DNA of 64,000 nucleotides, from the NCBI RefSeq assembly GCF_900102265.1, contig NZ_FNBH01000003.1, forward strand, positions 434,001 to 498,000. Direction: 5' to 3'. How positions within the stretch are numbered: the first letter of the stretch is position 1; the number at the start of each line of letters is the position of its first letter. The stretch comes from Epilithonimonas hungarica. GTDB lineage: Bacteria; Bacteroidota; Bacteroidia; Flavobacteriales; Weeksellaceae. The translations under genes were made by a program, and so were the position numbers. Of this stretch, positions 8,958-17,226 are shown piece by piece. The notes under the pieces were generated by a model. The model had not been told where the DNA came from. It saw only the letters and a program-made list of their open reading frames with translations, and made no database searches.

Positions 8958-9851
8958 ATGAAAAAAGAAGATTACGGTAAAATCTCCATAGAACACTTTG
9001 CCCGGCAACTTCACGTAAATGTGATAGCAGAAACAAAAGATTTTATTGTCTCCAAAAGCCCCAATGATTTGCGGGAGCATGCATTTGATCTGGACCACCC
9101 ACATATACTGGATGGAATTGCCTTTGTGTTTTGTGTAAAGGGAAATGCCAAGGTGAGGATAAACCTTACGGAACATCACGTGTGTCAAAATACCGTGCTT
9201 ATTGCTGTGCCAAATAGCATTGTTCAGATACTGGAACAGAGCGATGACCTGAAAGTGGAGTTTCTGTTTTTTACGTTCGATTTTATTTCCAACATCAGGC
9301 TGTCCACCCAATTAGGGTATATAGTTAAGGCAGTAGAGGAGCAAGCCTGCCTGCATCTGAACGATGATTCATTCGGGAATTTGCTGGATGTGCACAAGCT
9401 TATTGTAAAACAGTATCAAAAACAGCATGTCGCGTACAGAGAAGAAGTAATCAAGAATTTGCTGTATGCACTTATCTACCAGATATTGCAATTGTACGCC
9501 AGCAGTATGGATAGTACCACTAAAGCGCAAAATAGGAATGAAGATATTCATATGCGGTTTATGGCCTTGCTTTTTGAAAATTACAGAACTGAGCGCAGTG
9601 TGCGGTTCTATGCCGATAAGTTGTTCCTGACACCAAAACATTTTGCAAAGGTTATCAAAGAAACAAGTGGAAAGCCAGTACTGGAGTGGATAGATGAAAT
9701 GGTTATTATGGCAGCCAAGGCATTGCTCAAAAGTTCAGATATGACAGTGGGTCAAATAGCCTTTGAACTGGAATTTGCCAACGCTTCTTTCTTCGGCTCC
9801 TATTTCAGGAAAAGGGTTGGTATGACACCGCTACAGTACAGAGAGAAATAG
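8958..9851 (+). CDS. AraC-family transcription regulator
   Basis: A 297-residue regulator with an N-terminal cupin-like sensor half and a C-terminal AraC DNA-binding domain of two helix-turn-helix units (about residues 190-297, ending TPLQYREK, the usual conserved tail). It is transcribed away from the RND operon across a 136-base gap, the standard layout for a local regulator. It is clearly paralogous along its length to the regulator at 38654-39541, sharing for example RTERSV, FYADKLFLTPKH and ALLKS. The start at 8958 is chosen for promoter position. Confidence 0.85.
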   Translation: MKKEDYGKISIEHFARQLHVNVIAETKDFIVSKSPNDLREHAFDLDHPHILDGIAFVFCVKGNAKVRINLTEHHVCQNTVLIAVPNSIVQILEQSDDLKVEFLFFTFDFISNIRLSTQLGYIVKAVEEQACLHLNDDSFGNLLDVHKLIVKQYQKQHVAYREEVIKNLLYALIYQILQLYASSMDSTTKAQNRNEDIHMRFMALLFENYRTERSVRFYADKLFLTPKHFAKVIKETSGKPVLEWIDEMVIMAAKALLKSSDMTVGQIAFELEFANASFFGSYFRKRVGMTPLQYREK

Positions 9852-9863
9852 GTTTTAGAGAGA

Positions 9864-10589
9864 TCATCTGTCTTTTTTTACTTTAAAAACAGGAATTTCT
9901 TTATCATGATAAAATAGGATTGTCCATTTATTATCCTGAGCTTCTATTTTCCATCTTTTCCTTAATAGCGAAGCTTTTTTCCCGTCATAATCCTCTCTAA
10001 ATATTATATTCCTATCCAAGTAAGATTTTTGAGGTAAATCATCACCACCATAAAAGACAATGATTTCATCATCTTTGATCCAGAATACCTGATGATAAGG
10101 CGTATGACCACCGGAAACCTGATAAAAAATATTTTCATCAATTTTTCCTTTATCACTATAGAGGAACACAACATTTGGAGATGCCAACAATTGATTTAGT
10201 AAAGTATAATCATATTTGTTATCATCCTTGTTTTCCAATGCATAATCCAGTTCTTTGCGTTGAATGAAAATTTTAGCACTAGGAAAATTGAAATTAAAAA
10301 CCTCATTTTTCCAGAATCCTATTCCTCCTATATGGTCCTTGTGTAAATGCGAAATCAATATTTTAGTAATTTGATTTGGTTTTATATTTTCACGAAGCCG
10401 TAATAACTCAGCGGTAGTATTATTAATTTTACCTATTCCAGTGTCCATTAATATATAATCATTGTCAAGAATAATCACAAAAAACTGAATGGCAAACTTT
10501 TCCCTACCATTATTTGAGTCATCCTTTAGAGGTAGAATCTGCTCGTTATTCACGATAAAATCACCTTCTTTTACTATAATAATTTTCAT
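9864..10589 (-). CDS. Metallo-beta-lactamase-fold hydrolase
   Basis: A 241-residue protein with the zinc-binding HLHKDHIGG motif (HxHxDH) near residues 90-98, a metal-binding DTG earlier, and a downstream His in GGHTPYH. The layout resembles N-acyl-homoserine-lactone lactonases and related small hydrolases, but the fold covers many activities. It has no signal peptide, so it is cytoplasmic. It is convergent with the AraC gene, 12 bases apart, with no clear terminator between. The substrate is unknown. Confidence 0.8.
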   Translation of the reverse strand: MKIIIVKEGDFIVNNEQILPLKDDSNNGREKFAIQFFVIILDNDYILMDTGIGKINNTTAELLRLRENIKPNQITKILISHLHKDHIGGIGFWKNEVFNFNFPSAKIFIQRKELDYALENKDDNKYDYTLLNQLLASPNVVFLYSDKGKIDENIFYQVSGGHTPYHQVFWIKDDEIIVFYGGDDLPQKSYLDRNIIFREDYDGKKASLLRKRWKIEAQDNKWTILFYHDKEIPVFKVKKDR

Positions 10590-10778
10590 ATCTTAATTTA
10601 TATGATAATATATGTTATTATATATTAAAGTTGCTAAAATTTAATATAACATTAAATGGTACTTGGTTGGGAACAATATAATTTTATACATCTTAATGCA
10701 AGAAAGATTTCAACCGAGAAAAGGTATTATCTTTTAATTGCATACAGGTTTGTTTATCATTACGCTGAAGATAATTTA

Positions 10779-11106
10779 CTCTATTATAAGCGATTACAAG
10801 TGCTTACCATGTTGATAGGAATGATTACTTCACTGGATTCTTTTTCAAGAATTTTCTAATGAGACTGAAGCTTATCTTCAAAAAAAGATGGCATTCATTA
10901 GCCTTGGAATTTCCAAAGCTTAAGGATTGTCAACAGTTCTCAAAATCGCAAAATGGTTGATCATTTTCAATTGATAATCATCTTGGAAAACTGAAACATT
11001 TATTTCTTGACCAGTAATCTTCTCATAAAAATTCTACTGTGCTTTCAAAATTATTAATAAGTATGGATCCCACGACCGTTTTTAATTTTTCATATTCTAT
11101 TTGTCT
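10779..11106 (-). pseudogene. Decayed VOC/glyoxalase-family gene
   Basis: Minus-strand translation gives a coherent protein broken by frame changes and stops: EKLKTVVGSILINNFESTVE, then after a one-base shift in a T run EFYEKITGQEINVSVFQ and DDYQLKMINHFAILRTVDNP, a stop, ALEIPRLMNAIFF, another shift with EDKLQSH, and ILEKESSEVIIPINMVST. This order (short strand, ESTVEFYEKITG helix, FAILR strand, second half ending in VIIPI) is typical of VOC metalloenzymes. At least two frameshifts and two stops mean it is dead. No intact start was found. Confidence 0.55.
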
Positions 11107-11424
11107 AACTTTGTGACAAATGCATATTATTGTTTCGGTTTAGTCAATAAATTTTCTTTTACTATATAACAAATTTATAAAATAAATACCTACCAATCAG
11201 AAGAATACAAAAAAAATTAGGCTGATAATCTAGTTTAAATTTGGAGTACAGGTTTTTGCAATCCGTTTATGAATTCTATTTGAGATTCATTCAGTTTTTA
11301 CAAAATTCCGGCTTATCTCTGAGCAGATGATAGCTAAAGGCTTGTAGCCATAGTAGAGTTTCAGAATGATTGATCTAACAATTTGGAATGATGTGTAAAT
11401 ATTTATTTTTTTATATTTAAAACT
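11107..11424. other. Non-coding stretch before an AraC gene
   Basis: AT-rich with no credible ORF. The minus strand around 11220-11400 gives fragments with protein-like composition in changing frames (such as LQAFSYHLLRDKPEF and NESQIEFINGLQKP), suggesting more decayed coding sequence, but no family was recognised. Confidence 0.35.
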
Positions 11425-12327
11425 ATGAACAATTATTCCATTAAAAACATTATCACATACAGACAGTTGGATTGGAATATTTCGGAGGATTTTTTGTATC
11501 TCACAGATATTCCTGAAATTTTCGAACCATTTACTATGAAACCTGATTATTTTTCATACGGATTAATAAAATCAGGCAGTATGCTGATAGAAATTGATAG
11601 TAATAAATTTCATATAGACTCACGTTCTCTGCTTGTCTACCGTCCTGATCAGACATTGAAAATACTGGATCTTGCTCCCGGGACCAAGGGGGCATTTGTA
11701 CTTTTTACAAGAAAATTTATTGATTATCTTTTCGAAAGTTTCTTTTCGATCGCTCCACACTCTTTTCTCAAAAGTCAGTTCGGATCACATATTGTCCTGT
11801 CAAAAGCTGACCATAATAAGATGGTCTCCCTTTTTGGCAAAACCATTGATTTTTTAGATGCTTCTGCGACTAAAACTGATCGATGGACGTATTCTGCCAA
11901 GAGTATTCTTTTGGCACTGATTAATGAAACCGATTTCGTTTTAGAGAAATATAAACCCAATATGTATGAATTAAGCCATCGTGAAGCCGAGCTTTCCAAT
12001 CAGTTCAAAAAATTGGTAGGATTAAATTACATAAGTGAGAGAAATATCGATTTTTATGCGGGGAAATTAAATATAAGTCGCAACTACCTTCATAAGCTAA
12101 TAAGAAACCAGTGCAACCAAACGCCTGTTGAAATCATTAATAGTGCTGTGTTGTCCGAAAGTAAATCACTGTTGTCCTATTCAGAGCATACGATAAGTGA
12201 GATTGCAGAAGCAATGGGATTTGAAAGCATTCAATCTTTTAGTAAATACTTTAAAAGACATACTGCCATATCGCCTTCTCTGTTCAGAAAAAAGATATTA
12301 CCTACTCAAAAATCAACAAAGGGGTAA
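11425..12327 (+). CDS. AraC-family transcription regulator
   Basis: A 300-residue protein with a cupin-like N-terminal half and a C-terminal AraC domain: first helix-turn-helix near NIDFYAGKLNISRNYLHKLI (about residues 210-232), second near HTISEIAEAMGFESIQSFSK, then the conserved YFKRHTAISPSLFRKK tail. It precedes two tandem SDR genes on the same strand with a 75-base gap containing its own -7 element, so it probably regulates them from a separate promoter. The ligand is unknown. Confidence 0.85.
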   Translation: MNNYSIKNIITYRQLDWNISEDFLYLTDIPEIFEPFTMKPDYFSYGLIKSGSMLIEIDSNKFHIDSRSLLVYRPDQTLKILDLAPGTKGAFVLFTRKFIDYLFESFFSIAPHSFLKSQFGSHIVLSKADHNKMVSLFGKTIDFLDASATKTDRWTYSAKSILLALINETDFVLEKYKPNMYELSHREAELSNQFKKLVGLNYISERNIDFYAGKLNISRNYLHKLIRNQCNQTPVEIINSAVLSESKSLLSYSEHTISEIAEAMGFESIQSFSKYFKRHTAISPSLFRKKILPTQKSTKG

Positions 12328-12376
12328 TTAATTTCAATATTTGGGTAAGTAAAAACGAGGTTGTTTGGCGTAACTT

Positions 12377-12384
12377 TATCTTTG
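12377..12384 (+). promoter_or_regulatory. -7 promoter element of the SDR pair
   Basis: TATCTTTG matches TAnnTTTG exactly and lies 19 bases before the start codon at 12403. TTG-type bases upstream (12361-12367) are closer than the usual spacing. Confidence 0.4.
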
Positions 12385-12402
12385 ATATAATATATAGAAA
12401 AT

Positions 12403-13173
12403 ATGGGACGTTTAACAGGAAAAACAATTATTGTTACAGGAGGTGCCCAAGGGATTGGATCCTCTATTGTTAAAGCTTACGCAGCAGAAGGAGCACATGT
12501 CATCTCACTTGATATTAACGATGAATTGGGACAAAAAGTAGCCGAGGAATCCGATGGGAACGTAAAATACTTTCGTTGTGATATTTCAAAAAGAACTGAG
12601 GTAGAAGAAGTGTTTCAAAAATCCCTTGAAGCGTCTGGCAATAAATTGGACGTATTGGTCAACGTTGCTGGAATTCAAAAACATTCGGCACCAGAGGATG
12701 TGGAAGAAAGTTTGTTTGAGCTCCTGTATCGCATCAATGTATTAGGTACCATTAATACAAATGGCGTTGCCTACCATCTTATGAAACCACATGGTAAAGG
12801 TACCATCGTAAACTTCGGATCAGAAGCCGGGTTTACCGGCGAGATAAACAATGCATTATATGGGTCAACAAAAGGTGCTGTACACACTTGGACGCGTACC
12901 GTTGCAAAGCAGTGGGGACCTGATGGTATTCGTGTAAATGCAGTATTACCCTATATGATTACTCCTATGTACCAGAAATTCCGAGACGCATTATCTCCCG
13001 AAGATTTGGTGGCACACGATCATGAAACAAAATTGTCCATACCGCTGGGAGGAAAGTTCGGAGATCCCGAAAAAGACCTTGCTCCTGTAATGGTATTTTT
13101 GGCTAGTGACGAATCCCATTTTATTACAGGTCAATTATTTCCGGTAGATGGAGGATTAGTGTCGGTGCGGTAA
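12403..13173 (+). CDS. Short-chain dehydrogenase/reductase (SDR)
   Basis: A 256-residue classical SDR, an NAD(P)-dependent alcohol/ketone oxidoreductase. The cofactor motif TGGAQGIG lies at residues 12-19 and the usual NNAG is NVAG at 87-90. Catalytic Ser140, Tyr153 and Lys157 (YGSTK) are present. Asp37 after beta-2 (SLDI) suggests NAD preference. Its first 22 bases after ATG are identical to those of the next SDR gene, but the proteins differ further on. The substrate is unknown. Confidence 0.88.
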   Translation: MGRLTGKTIIVTGGAQGIGSSIVKAYAAEGAHVISLDINDELGQKVAEESDGNVKYFRCDISKRTEVEEVFQKSLEASGNKLDVLVNVAGIQKHSAPEDVEESLFELLYRINVLGTINTNGVAYHLMKPHGKGTIVNFGSEAGFTGEINNALYGSTKGAVHTWTRTVAKQWGPDGIRVNAVLPYMITPMYQKFRDALSPEDLVAHDHETKLSIPLGGKFGDPEKDLAPVMVFLASDESHFITGQLFPVDGGLVSVR

Positions 13174-13237
13174 ACTATAGCAATATATTCTTGTCATTAT
13201 AAGAACAGAAAAAGTAATTATTTAAATAAAATTTATT

Positions 13238-13984
13238 ATGGGACGTTTAACAGGAAAAATAGCCATCATAACAGGAGCTTCACAAGGAATGGGAGAATCG
13301 CACGCAAGAACATTTGTTGCCGAAGGCGCAAAGGTAGTGCTCACGGATCTGAATGAAGAAAGAGGGAAAGCAATTGCCGAGGAACTGGGTGAAAATGCCC
13401 TTTTTGTAAAACAGGATGTGACTAACGTTGAAGACTGGAAAAAAGTGGTTGCAGAGGCCGAAGCCAAATTCGGATATGTCAATGTATTGGTGAACAACGC
13501 AGGTATATTGGGGCCAATTAAAACCATTGCCGAAATCTCAGAAGCTGAATATCTTAAAGTTATCGAAATCAACCAAAACTCGGTATTTTATGGTATGAAA
13601 TACACGATACCTTCCATGCAGAAGGCGGGTATTGGTTCTATTGTCAACATTTCCTCTGTAGCAGGAATTGTAGCTATTCCAGGGTATCCGAGTTTAGCGT
13701 ACATGGGCAGTAAATTCGCAGTGAGAGGGCTTACTAAAGCTGCCGCGGTAGAATATGGCAAAGAAAACATCCGTGCCAATTCAGTACATCCCGGTTATAT
13801 CAAAACACCAATGATGGTTGAAGCAACAGACGAAGATGGAAGTGGAGCAGCAGATGCTATCCCGTTGGCAAGAATGGCCGATGCAAAAGAAGTAAGTGAT
13901 TTGGTTATCTTTTTAGCTTCTGACGAATCCTCTTTTCTTACCGGTACAGAACAGGTTATTGATGGCGGTATGAGCATCCAGTGA
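13238..13984 (+). CDS. Short-chain dehydrogenase/reductase (SDR)
   Basis: A 248-residue classical SDR with TGASQGMG (12-19), NNAG (86-89), Ser139/140, Tyr155 and Lys159. Asp37 in LTDL suggests NAD use. It is paralogous to the SDR at 29799 in the catabolic operon, sharing the long segment NVLVNNAGI and the INQNSVFYGMKYT block. It may therefore act on the same or a related alcohol (inference). It is cotranscribed with the SDR before it (64-base gap) and ends just before a bidirectional terminator. Confidence 0.9.
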   Translation: MGRLTGKIAIITGASQGMGESHARTFVAEGAKVVLTDLNEERGKAIAEELGENALFVKQDVTNVEDWKKVVAEAEAKFGYVNVLVNNAGILGPIKTIAEISEAEYLKVIEINQNSVFYGMKYTIPSMQKAGIGSIVNISSVAGIVAIPGYPSLAYMGSKFAVRGLTKAAAVEYGKENIRANSVHPGYIKTPMMVEATDEDGSGAADAIPLARMADAKEVSDLVIFLASDESSFLTGTEQVIDGGMSIQ

Positions 13985-14023
13985 TAGCATCTTTCTAAAA
14001 GAACCGGGACATACGGAATAAGG

Positions 14024-14057
14024 AAAACAGGCAGGGTATAACTACCCTGCCTGTTTT
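14024..14057. terminator. Bidirectional terminator between SDR and ohr
   Basis: AAAACAGGCAGGGTA (14024-14038) and TACCCTGCCTGTTTT (14043-14057) pair perfectly over 15 bases around a 4-base loop, with an A run on one side and a T run on the other. It separates two convergent genes and can serve both. Confidence 0.9.
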
Positions 14058-14078
14058 GTGAAATTGCCTTAACGCGAA

Positions 14079-14501
14079 TTAATTGTTTGTTACACTTAGC
14101 TTCACTTCGATATTGCCACGTGTTGCATTGGAATAAGGACAAACCTGGTGTGCTTTTTCCACCAATTGCTGTGCCTCTTCAATGCTTACTCCCGGAATAT
14201 TAACCGCCAACTCCACGGCAAGTCCGAAGCCCCCGTTTTCTATTTGTCCGATACTTACTTGTGCAGTAACTGATGTTTCGCCTGTGGCGGCTTTCGCCTG
14301 TTTGATAACCAGGTTCAGCGCACTGTCAAAGCAGGCTGCATATCCTCCGGCGAACAATTGTTCAGGGTTGGTAAAGTCGTCGTTTGCGCCTCCTAATCCT
14401 TTAGGCATTCTTACTTGTAAGTCCAGCACGCCATTATCTGATTTTACGTGTCCGTTTCTGCCTCCTGTTGCCGTTGCTACGGCTGTGTACATTGCTTTCA
14501 T
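14079..14501 (-). CDS. ohr: Organic hydroperoxide resistance protein (Ohr/OsmC family)
   Basis: A 140-residue thiol peroxidase that reduces organic hydroperoxides in the cytoplasm. The two reactive cysteines are in YAACFDSAL (near residue 55) and QVCPYSNATRGN (near residue 120), the spacing and context of Ohr and not of general OsmC. The length is normal for the family. Its start overlaps the end of the MarR-type gene by four bases (ATGA), so the two form one operon with the regulator first. Confidence 0.93.
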   Translation of the reverse strand: MKAMYTAVATATGGRNGHVKSDNGVLDLQVRMPKGLGGANDDFTNPEQLFAGGYAACFDSALNLVIKQAKAATGETSVTAQVSIGQIENGGFGLAVELAVNIPGVSIEEAQQLVEKAHQVCPYSNATRGNIEVKLSVTNN

Positions 14502-14935
14502 TTTGAATGATTATTTATTTGATTTAAAATTTTATGAGAAATATTTTTTAGGGCTTCCGCTTCTTTCATAGAAATGCCTAATTGTTCAAACATCTTCACA
14601 GGAATACACGCTGCTTTTTTTTTGAGTTTGATCCCGCTTGAAGTCAAAGCAATCTCCACAATCCGTTCATCTATTGCACTTCTTTTCCTTCTGACCAGTT
14701 CTTTTTGCTCCAAGCGTTTTAGCAACGGGGTTAACGTTCCACTGTCCAGCAGCAACTTTTCGCCGATTTGATTGACCGTTTGCTTTCCGCTTTCCCACAA
14801 TACCATTAAAGCTAAATATTGAGGATAGGTAATGTCCAAATCGTCTAATAGTGGCTTATATACTTGTGTAATCTGCCTTGAAACTGCATAAAGCGGAAAA
14901 CATAGTTGCTGTTCTAATTTTAAAGAGTCCTCCAT
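14498..14935 (-). CDS. ohrR: OhrR-type MarR regulator sensing organic peroxides
   Basis: A 145-residue winged-helix MarR protein. The N-terminal LEQQLCFPLYAVSR carries the conserved peroxide-sensing Cys of OhrR (about residue 13), and the tyrosines of the sensing pocket (LYAVSR, YKPLL, YPQYLAL) are present. The wing region is LDSGTLTPLLKRLE. The start at 14935 (MEDSLKLEQ) matches family length better than an upstream ATG at 14977. It should repress its own operon until Cys oxidation. A near-perfect palindrome at 14968-15007 is the likely operator. Confidence 0.93.
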   Translation of the reverse strand: MEDSLKLEQQLCFPLYAVSRQITQVYKPLLDDLDITYPQYLALMVLWESGKQTVNQIGEKLLLDSGTLTPLLKRLEQKELVRRKRSAIDERIVEIALTSSGIKLKKKAACIPVKMFEQLGISMKEAEALKNISHKILNQINNHSK

Positions 14936-14967
14936 TTTATTTCTGTTATTTGGAACAAAGGTAAATA

Positions 14968-15007
14968 TTTTTATCAATTAAATTGCACACAACTTAATTG
15001 ATAAAAA
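14968..15007. promoter_or_regulatory. Probable OhrR operator
   Basis: TTTTTATCAATTAA (14968-14981) is perfectly repeated in reverse as TTAATTGATAAAAA (14994-15007). The 12-base centre continues the symmetry as TTG..CAA. An AT-rich palindrome of AATT and TTAA blocks around TTG/CAA is typical of OhrR boxes. It starts 32 bases before the ohrR start and lies between ohrR and the divergent alcohol dehydrogenase gene. Confidence 0.7.
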
Positions 15008-15158
15008 TTAAAATACAAATAAATGAGTGATAAGTAACTCAAAAACATATTTTAATTAACTGATAGCCAAAGATTAAATCGCGTAAATGTTTTTATTCAA
15101 ACAAATTTTGGATACGATAATCCGAGATTTGGATAGACACATTCGTTGCTGTTTTGTC

Positions 15159-15166
15159 TACTTTTG
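15159..15166 (+). promoter_or_regulatory. -7 promoter element of the alcohol dehydrogenase
   Basis: TACTTTTG matches TAnnTTTG and lies 19 bases before the ATG at 15186. This supports that start over the in-frame ATG at 15087. Confidence 0.45.
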
Positions 15167-15185
15167 TCTTATAAATATTAAGAAT

Positions 15186-16226
15186 ATGATAAAATCACGG
15201 GGTTATGCGGCACAAGATGTCAATAAGAAATTAGCACCTTGGGACTTTGAAAGACGTTCCCTTGGTGAGAAAGATGTTCAAATTCAGATTTGGTATTGTG
15301 GGGTTTGCCACTCGGATCTGCACCAAGTTAGAAATGACTGGGCACCGGGTGTTTTTCCGATGGTGCCAGGACACGAAATTGTGGGGAAAGTAGTGGGTGT
15401 TGGCGATGAAGTTAGCCGATTTAAAGCCGGTGATCTGGCGGGTGTGGGCACCATTGTAGACGCATGCGGACATTGTGAAGATTGTGAAAACGGGCATGAA
15501 CAAACCTGCCACGAAGGAGCGGTGCAGACTTATAATAGTAAAGGAAGAGATGGTTTAGTGACCTATGGAGGTTACTCCGATACGATTGTAGTAAAAGAAG
15601 AATTTGTGTTACACATTTCTGAAAAGTTAAATCTTGCAGGGGCAGCACCTCTTTTGTGTGCAGGTGTTACTACCTGGTCACCCTTGCGCAAATGGCATGT
15701 GGGTAAAGGACACAAGCTGGCGGTCGTTGGTCTTGGAGGATTGGGTCACATGGCCGTAAAATTTGGCGTCGCATTGGGAGCGGAGGTAACAGTATTAAGT
15801 ACGTCGCCCAACAAAGAAGTGGCGGCAAAAGAACTTGGAGCGCATCATTTTATCGTTTCAAAAGACAAAGAGCAAATGCAGTCTGTATTTCGCAGTTTCG
15901 ATTTTATTTTGGATACCGTTGCCAACGATCATGATATTAATCCCTACATTCCCGCACTACGTACCAACGGTGTGTACATTAACGTGGGGCTACCCGTAAC
16001 CCCTTGGCAGATTTCCTCTTTCGCTTTGGCCTGGGGCGACAAAGCAATTACCGGATCGGGTGTAGGTGGATTAAAAGAAACACAGGATATGCTGGATTTT
16101 TGTGCTGAAAATAACATCACCGCAGATATTGAATTAATAGCCATTCAGGACATAAATAAAGCTTTTGAAAGAATGGAAAAGGGAGATGTCCGGTATCGGT
16201 TTGTGATTGATATTGCAACATTATAA
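15186..16226 (+). CDS. Zinc-dependent alcohol dehydrogenase (CAD/YahK type)
   Basis: A 346-residue medium-chain dehydrogenase that interconverts aldehydes and alcohols. Catalytic zinc ligands are the Cys in CGVCHSDLHQ, His-Glu in PGHEIVGKV, and the later Cys in LLCAGVT. The structural-zinc cluster is CGHCEDCENGHEQTC. The Rossmann motif is GLGGLGHMAVK near residue 180. YahK/CAD-type enzymes usually use NADP. It is divergent from ohrR, so peroxide-linked control through the shared intergenic region is possible. The start was moved 33 codons in from the longest frame because the promoter lies in between. Confidence 0.9.
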   Translation: MIKSRGYAAQDVNKKLAPWDFERRSLGEKDVQIQIWYCGVCHSDLHQVRNDWAPGVFPMVPGHEIVGKVVGVGDEVSRFKAGDLAGVGTIVDACGHCEDCENGHEQTCHEGAVQTYNSKGRDGLVTYGGYSDTIVVKEEFVLHISEKLNLAGAAPLLCAGVTTWSPLRKWHVGKGHKLAVVGLGGLGHMAVKFGVALGAEVTVLSTSPNKEVAAKELGAHHFIVSKDKEQMQSVFRSFDFILDTVANDHDINPYIPALRTNGVYINVGLPVTPWQISSFALAWGDKAITGSGVGGLKETQDMLDFCAENNITADIELIAIQDINKAFERMEKGDVRYRFVIDIATL

Positions 16227-16242
16227 TCTGCTGTTTTTAGGT

Positions 16243-16250
16243 TAAATTTG
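16243..16250 (+). promoter_or_regulatory. -7 promoter element of an AraC gene
   Basis: TAAATTTG matches TAnnTTTG just six bases before the ATG at 16257. If used, the transcript would start at or near the start codon, giving a leaderless or nearly leaderless mRNA. Confidence 0.35.
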
Positions 16251-16256
16251 TAAAGA

Positions 16257-17183
16257 ATGAAAAAAGAAAACACCCCGCATATTGTCCGTTCCATTTCTGA
16301 ATTGCATAATTTTTTCGGGCTTAGAGAACCTCGCCACCCGATGATTAGCATATTCCATTTTGAGGATATTTCAAACCATGCACTTGAAAATTTGGAAAAT
16401 TTTGTGCTTGAATTTTACTGGATCGCCGTGAAACAAAATTGTCCGGGAAAAGTAAAGTACGGTCAAGGCTTTTATGATTTTGATGAAGGTGTGATGTCTT
16501 TTGTATCTCCAAAGCAATTGCTCTCCTATATCCGGTCGGATGATGCTATGCCGGAAGGCCTTTGCCTGTGTTTTCATCCCGATTTTTTATTGGGCTATAA
16601 CCTTTCCGGCACAATAAAGGAATATGGTTTTTTTGCTTACGAAATCAACGAGGCTTTGCATCTTTCTAAACAGGAGGAAGATCTGGTGGTAGGTATTTTG
16701 CATCAGATGCAGACTGAATTCAATACCAATATCGATCAGTTCAGCCAGGATGTCATAATGGCTCAGTTGGAATTGTTGTTACAGTACAGCAAACGGTTTT
16801 ACAACCGCCAATTTCTCACCAGGAAACCTGCCAACAGCGAATTGCAAACCCGTTTGGAAGCAATCCTAAATGATTACTTCCGGGATACAAACAAATTGTC
16901 AAAAGGATTGCCCACTGTACAATATGTAGCGCAGCAATTACATGTATCGTCCAATTACCTAAGTGATATGCTGCGAGGAACCACGGGACAAACGACACAG
17001 CAATTCATACAAGATAAGCTCATTGAAAAGGCCAAAGAATTACTTTCCATAACCTCATTGAGCATAAATGAGATAGCCTATCAATTAGGATTTGAATACG
17101 CACCTTCATTTTATAAGTTGTTTAAAAACAAGACCCGGCAAACACCCTTGGAATACAGAAACACCCTGCTCAATCCTAATTAA
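16257..17183 (+). CDS. AraC-family transcription regulator
   Basis: A 308-residue protein with an N-terminal sensor half and a C-terminal AraC domain. The first helix-turn-helix is in VQYVAQQLHVSSNYLSDMLR, the second in LSINEIAYQLGFEYAPSFYK, with the tail TRQTPLEYRN. It follows the alcohol dehydrogenase by 30 bases and may control it or the convergent SDR cluster. Oddly, the last eight codons form the left arm of a 21-base perfect hairpin, so the terminator overlaps the coding sequence. Confidence 0.85.
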   Translation: MKKENTPHIVRSISELHNFFGLREPRHPMISIFHFEDISNHALENLENFVLEFYWIAVKQNCPGKVKYGQGFYDFDEGVMSFVSPKQLLSYIRSDDAMPEGLCLCFHPDFLLGYNLSGTIKEYGFFAYEINEALHLSKQEEDLVVGILHQMQTEFNTNIDQFSQDVIMAQLELLLQYSKRFYNRQFLTRKPANSELQTRLEAILNDYFRDTNKLSKGLPTVQYVAQQLHVSSNYLSDMLRGTTGQTTQQFIQDKLIEKAKELLSITSLSINEIAYQLGFEYAPSFYKLFKNKTRQTPLEYRNTLLNPN

Positions 17184-17203
17184 GCAGGGTGTTTCTGTAT
17201 TCC
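17150..17203. terminator. 21-bp perfect inverted repeat, bidirectional terminator overlapping a CDS
   Basis: The left arm (17150-17170, GGAATACAG...CCTGCT) and right arm (17183-17203) pair over 21 bases without a mismatch around a 12-base loop. The left arm codes for the C-terminus of the AraC regulator and its stop codon lies at the loop edge. The hairpin sits between convergent genes. It lacks a long T run, so attenuation or mRNA protection is an alternative role. Confidence 0.8.
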
Positions 17204-17226
17204 TTTCTATAAAAAAGCACTAATAG

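Noticed and set aside
9864-10589. Naming the metallo-beta-lactamase-fold gene as an AHL lactonase (quorum quenching)
   Set aside because: HxHxDH is shared by many hydrolases, and nothing nearby supports a signal-degrading role.
10656-10859. 67-residue plus-strand frame
   Set aside because: It covers the decayed VOC gene on the other strand and has no features of its own.
15087-15185. 33-residue N-terminal extension of the alcohol dehydrogenase
   Set aside because: A -7 promoter element lies inside it and the family begins close to MIKSRGYAAQ at 15186.
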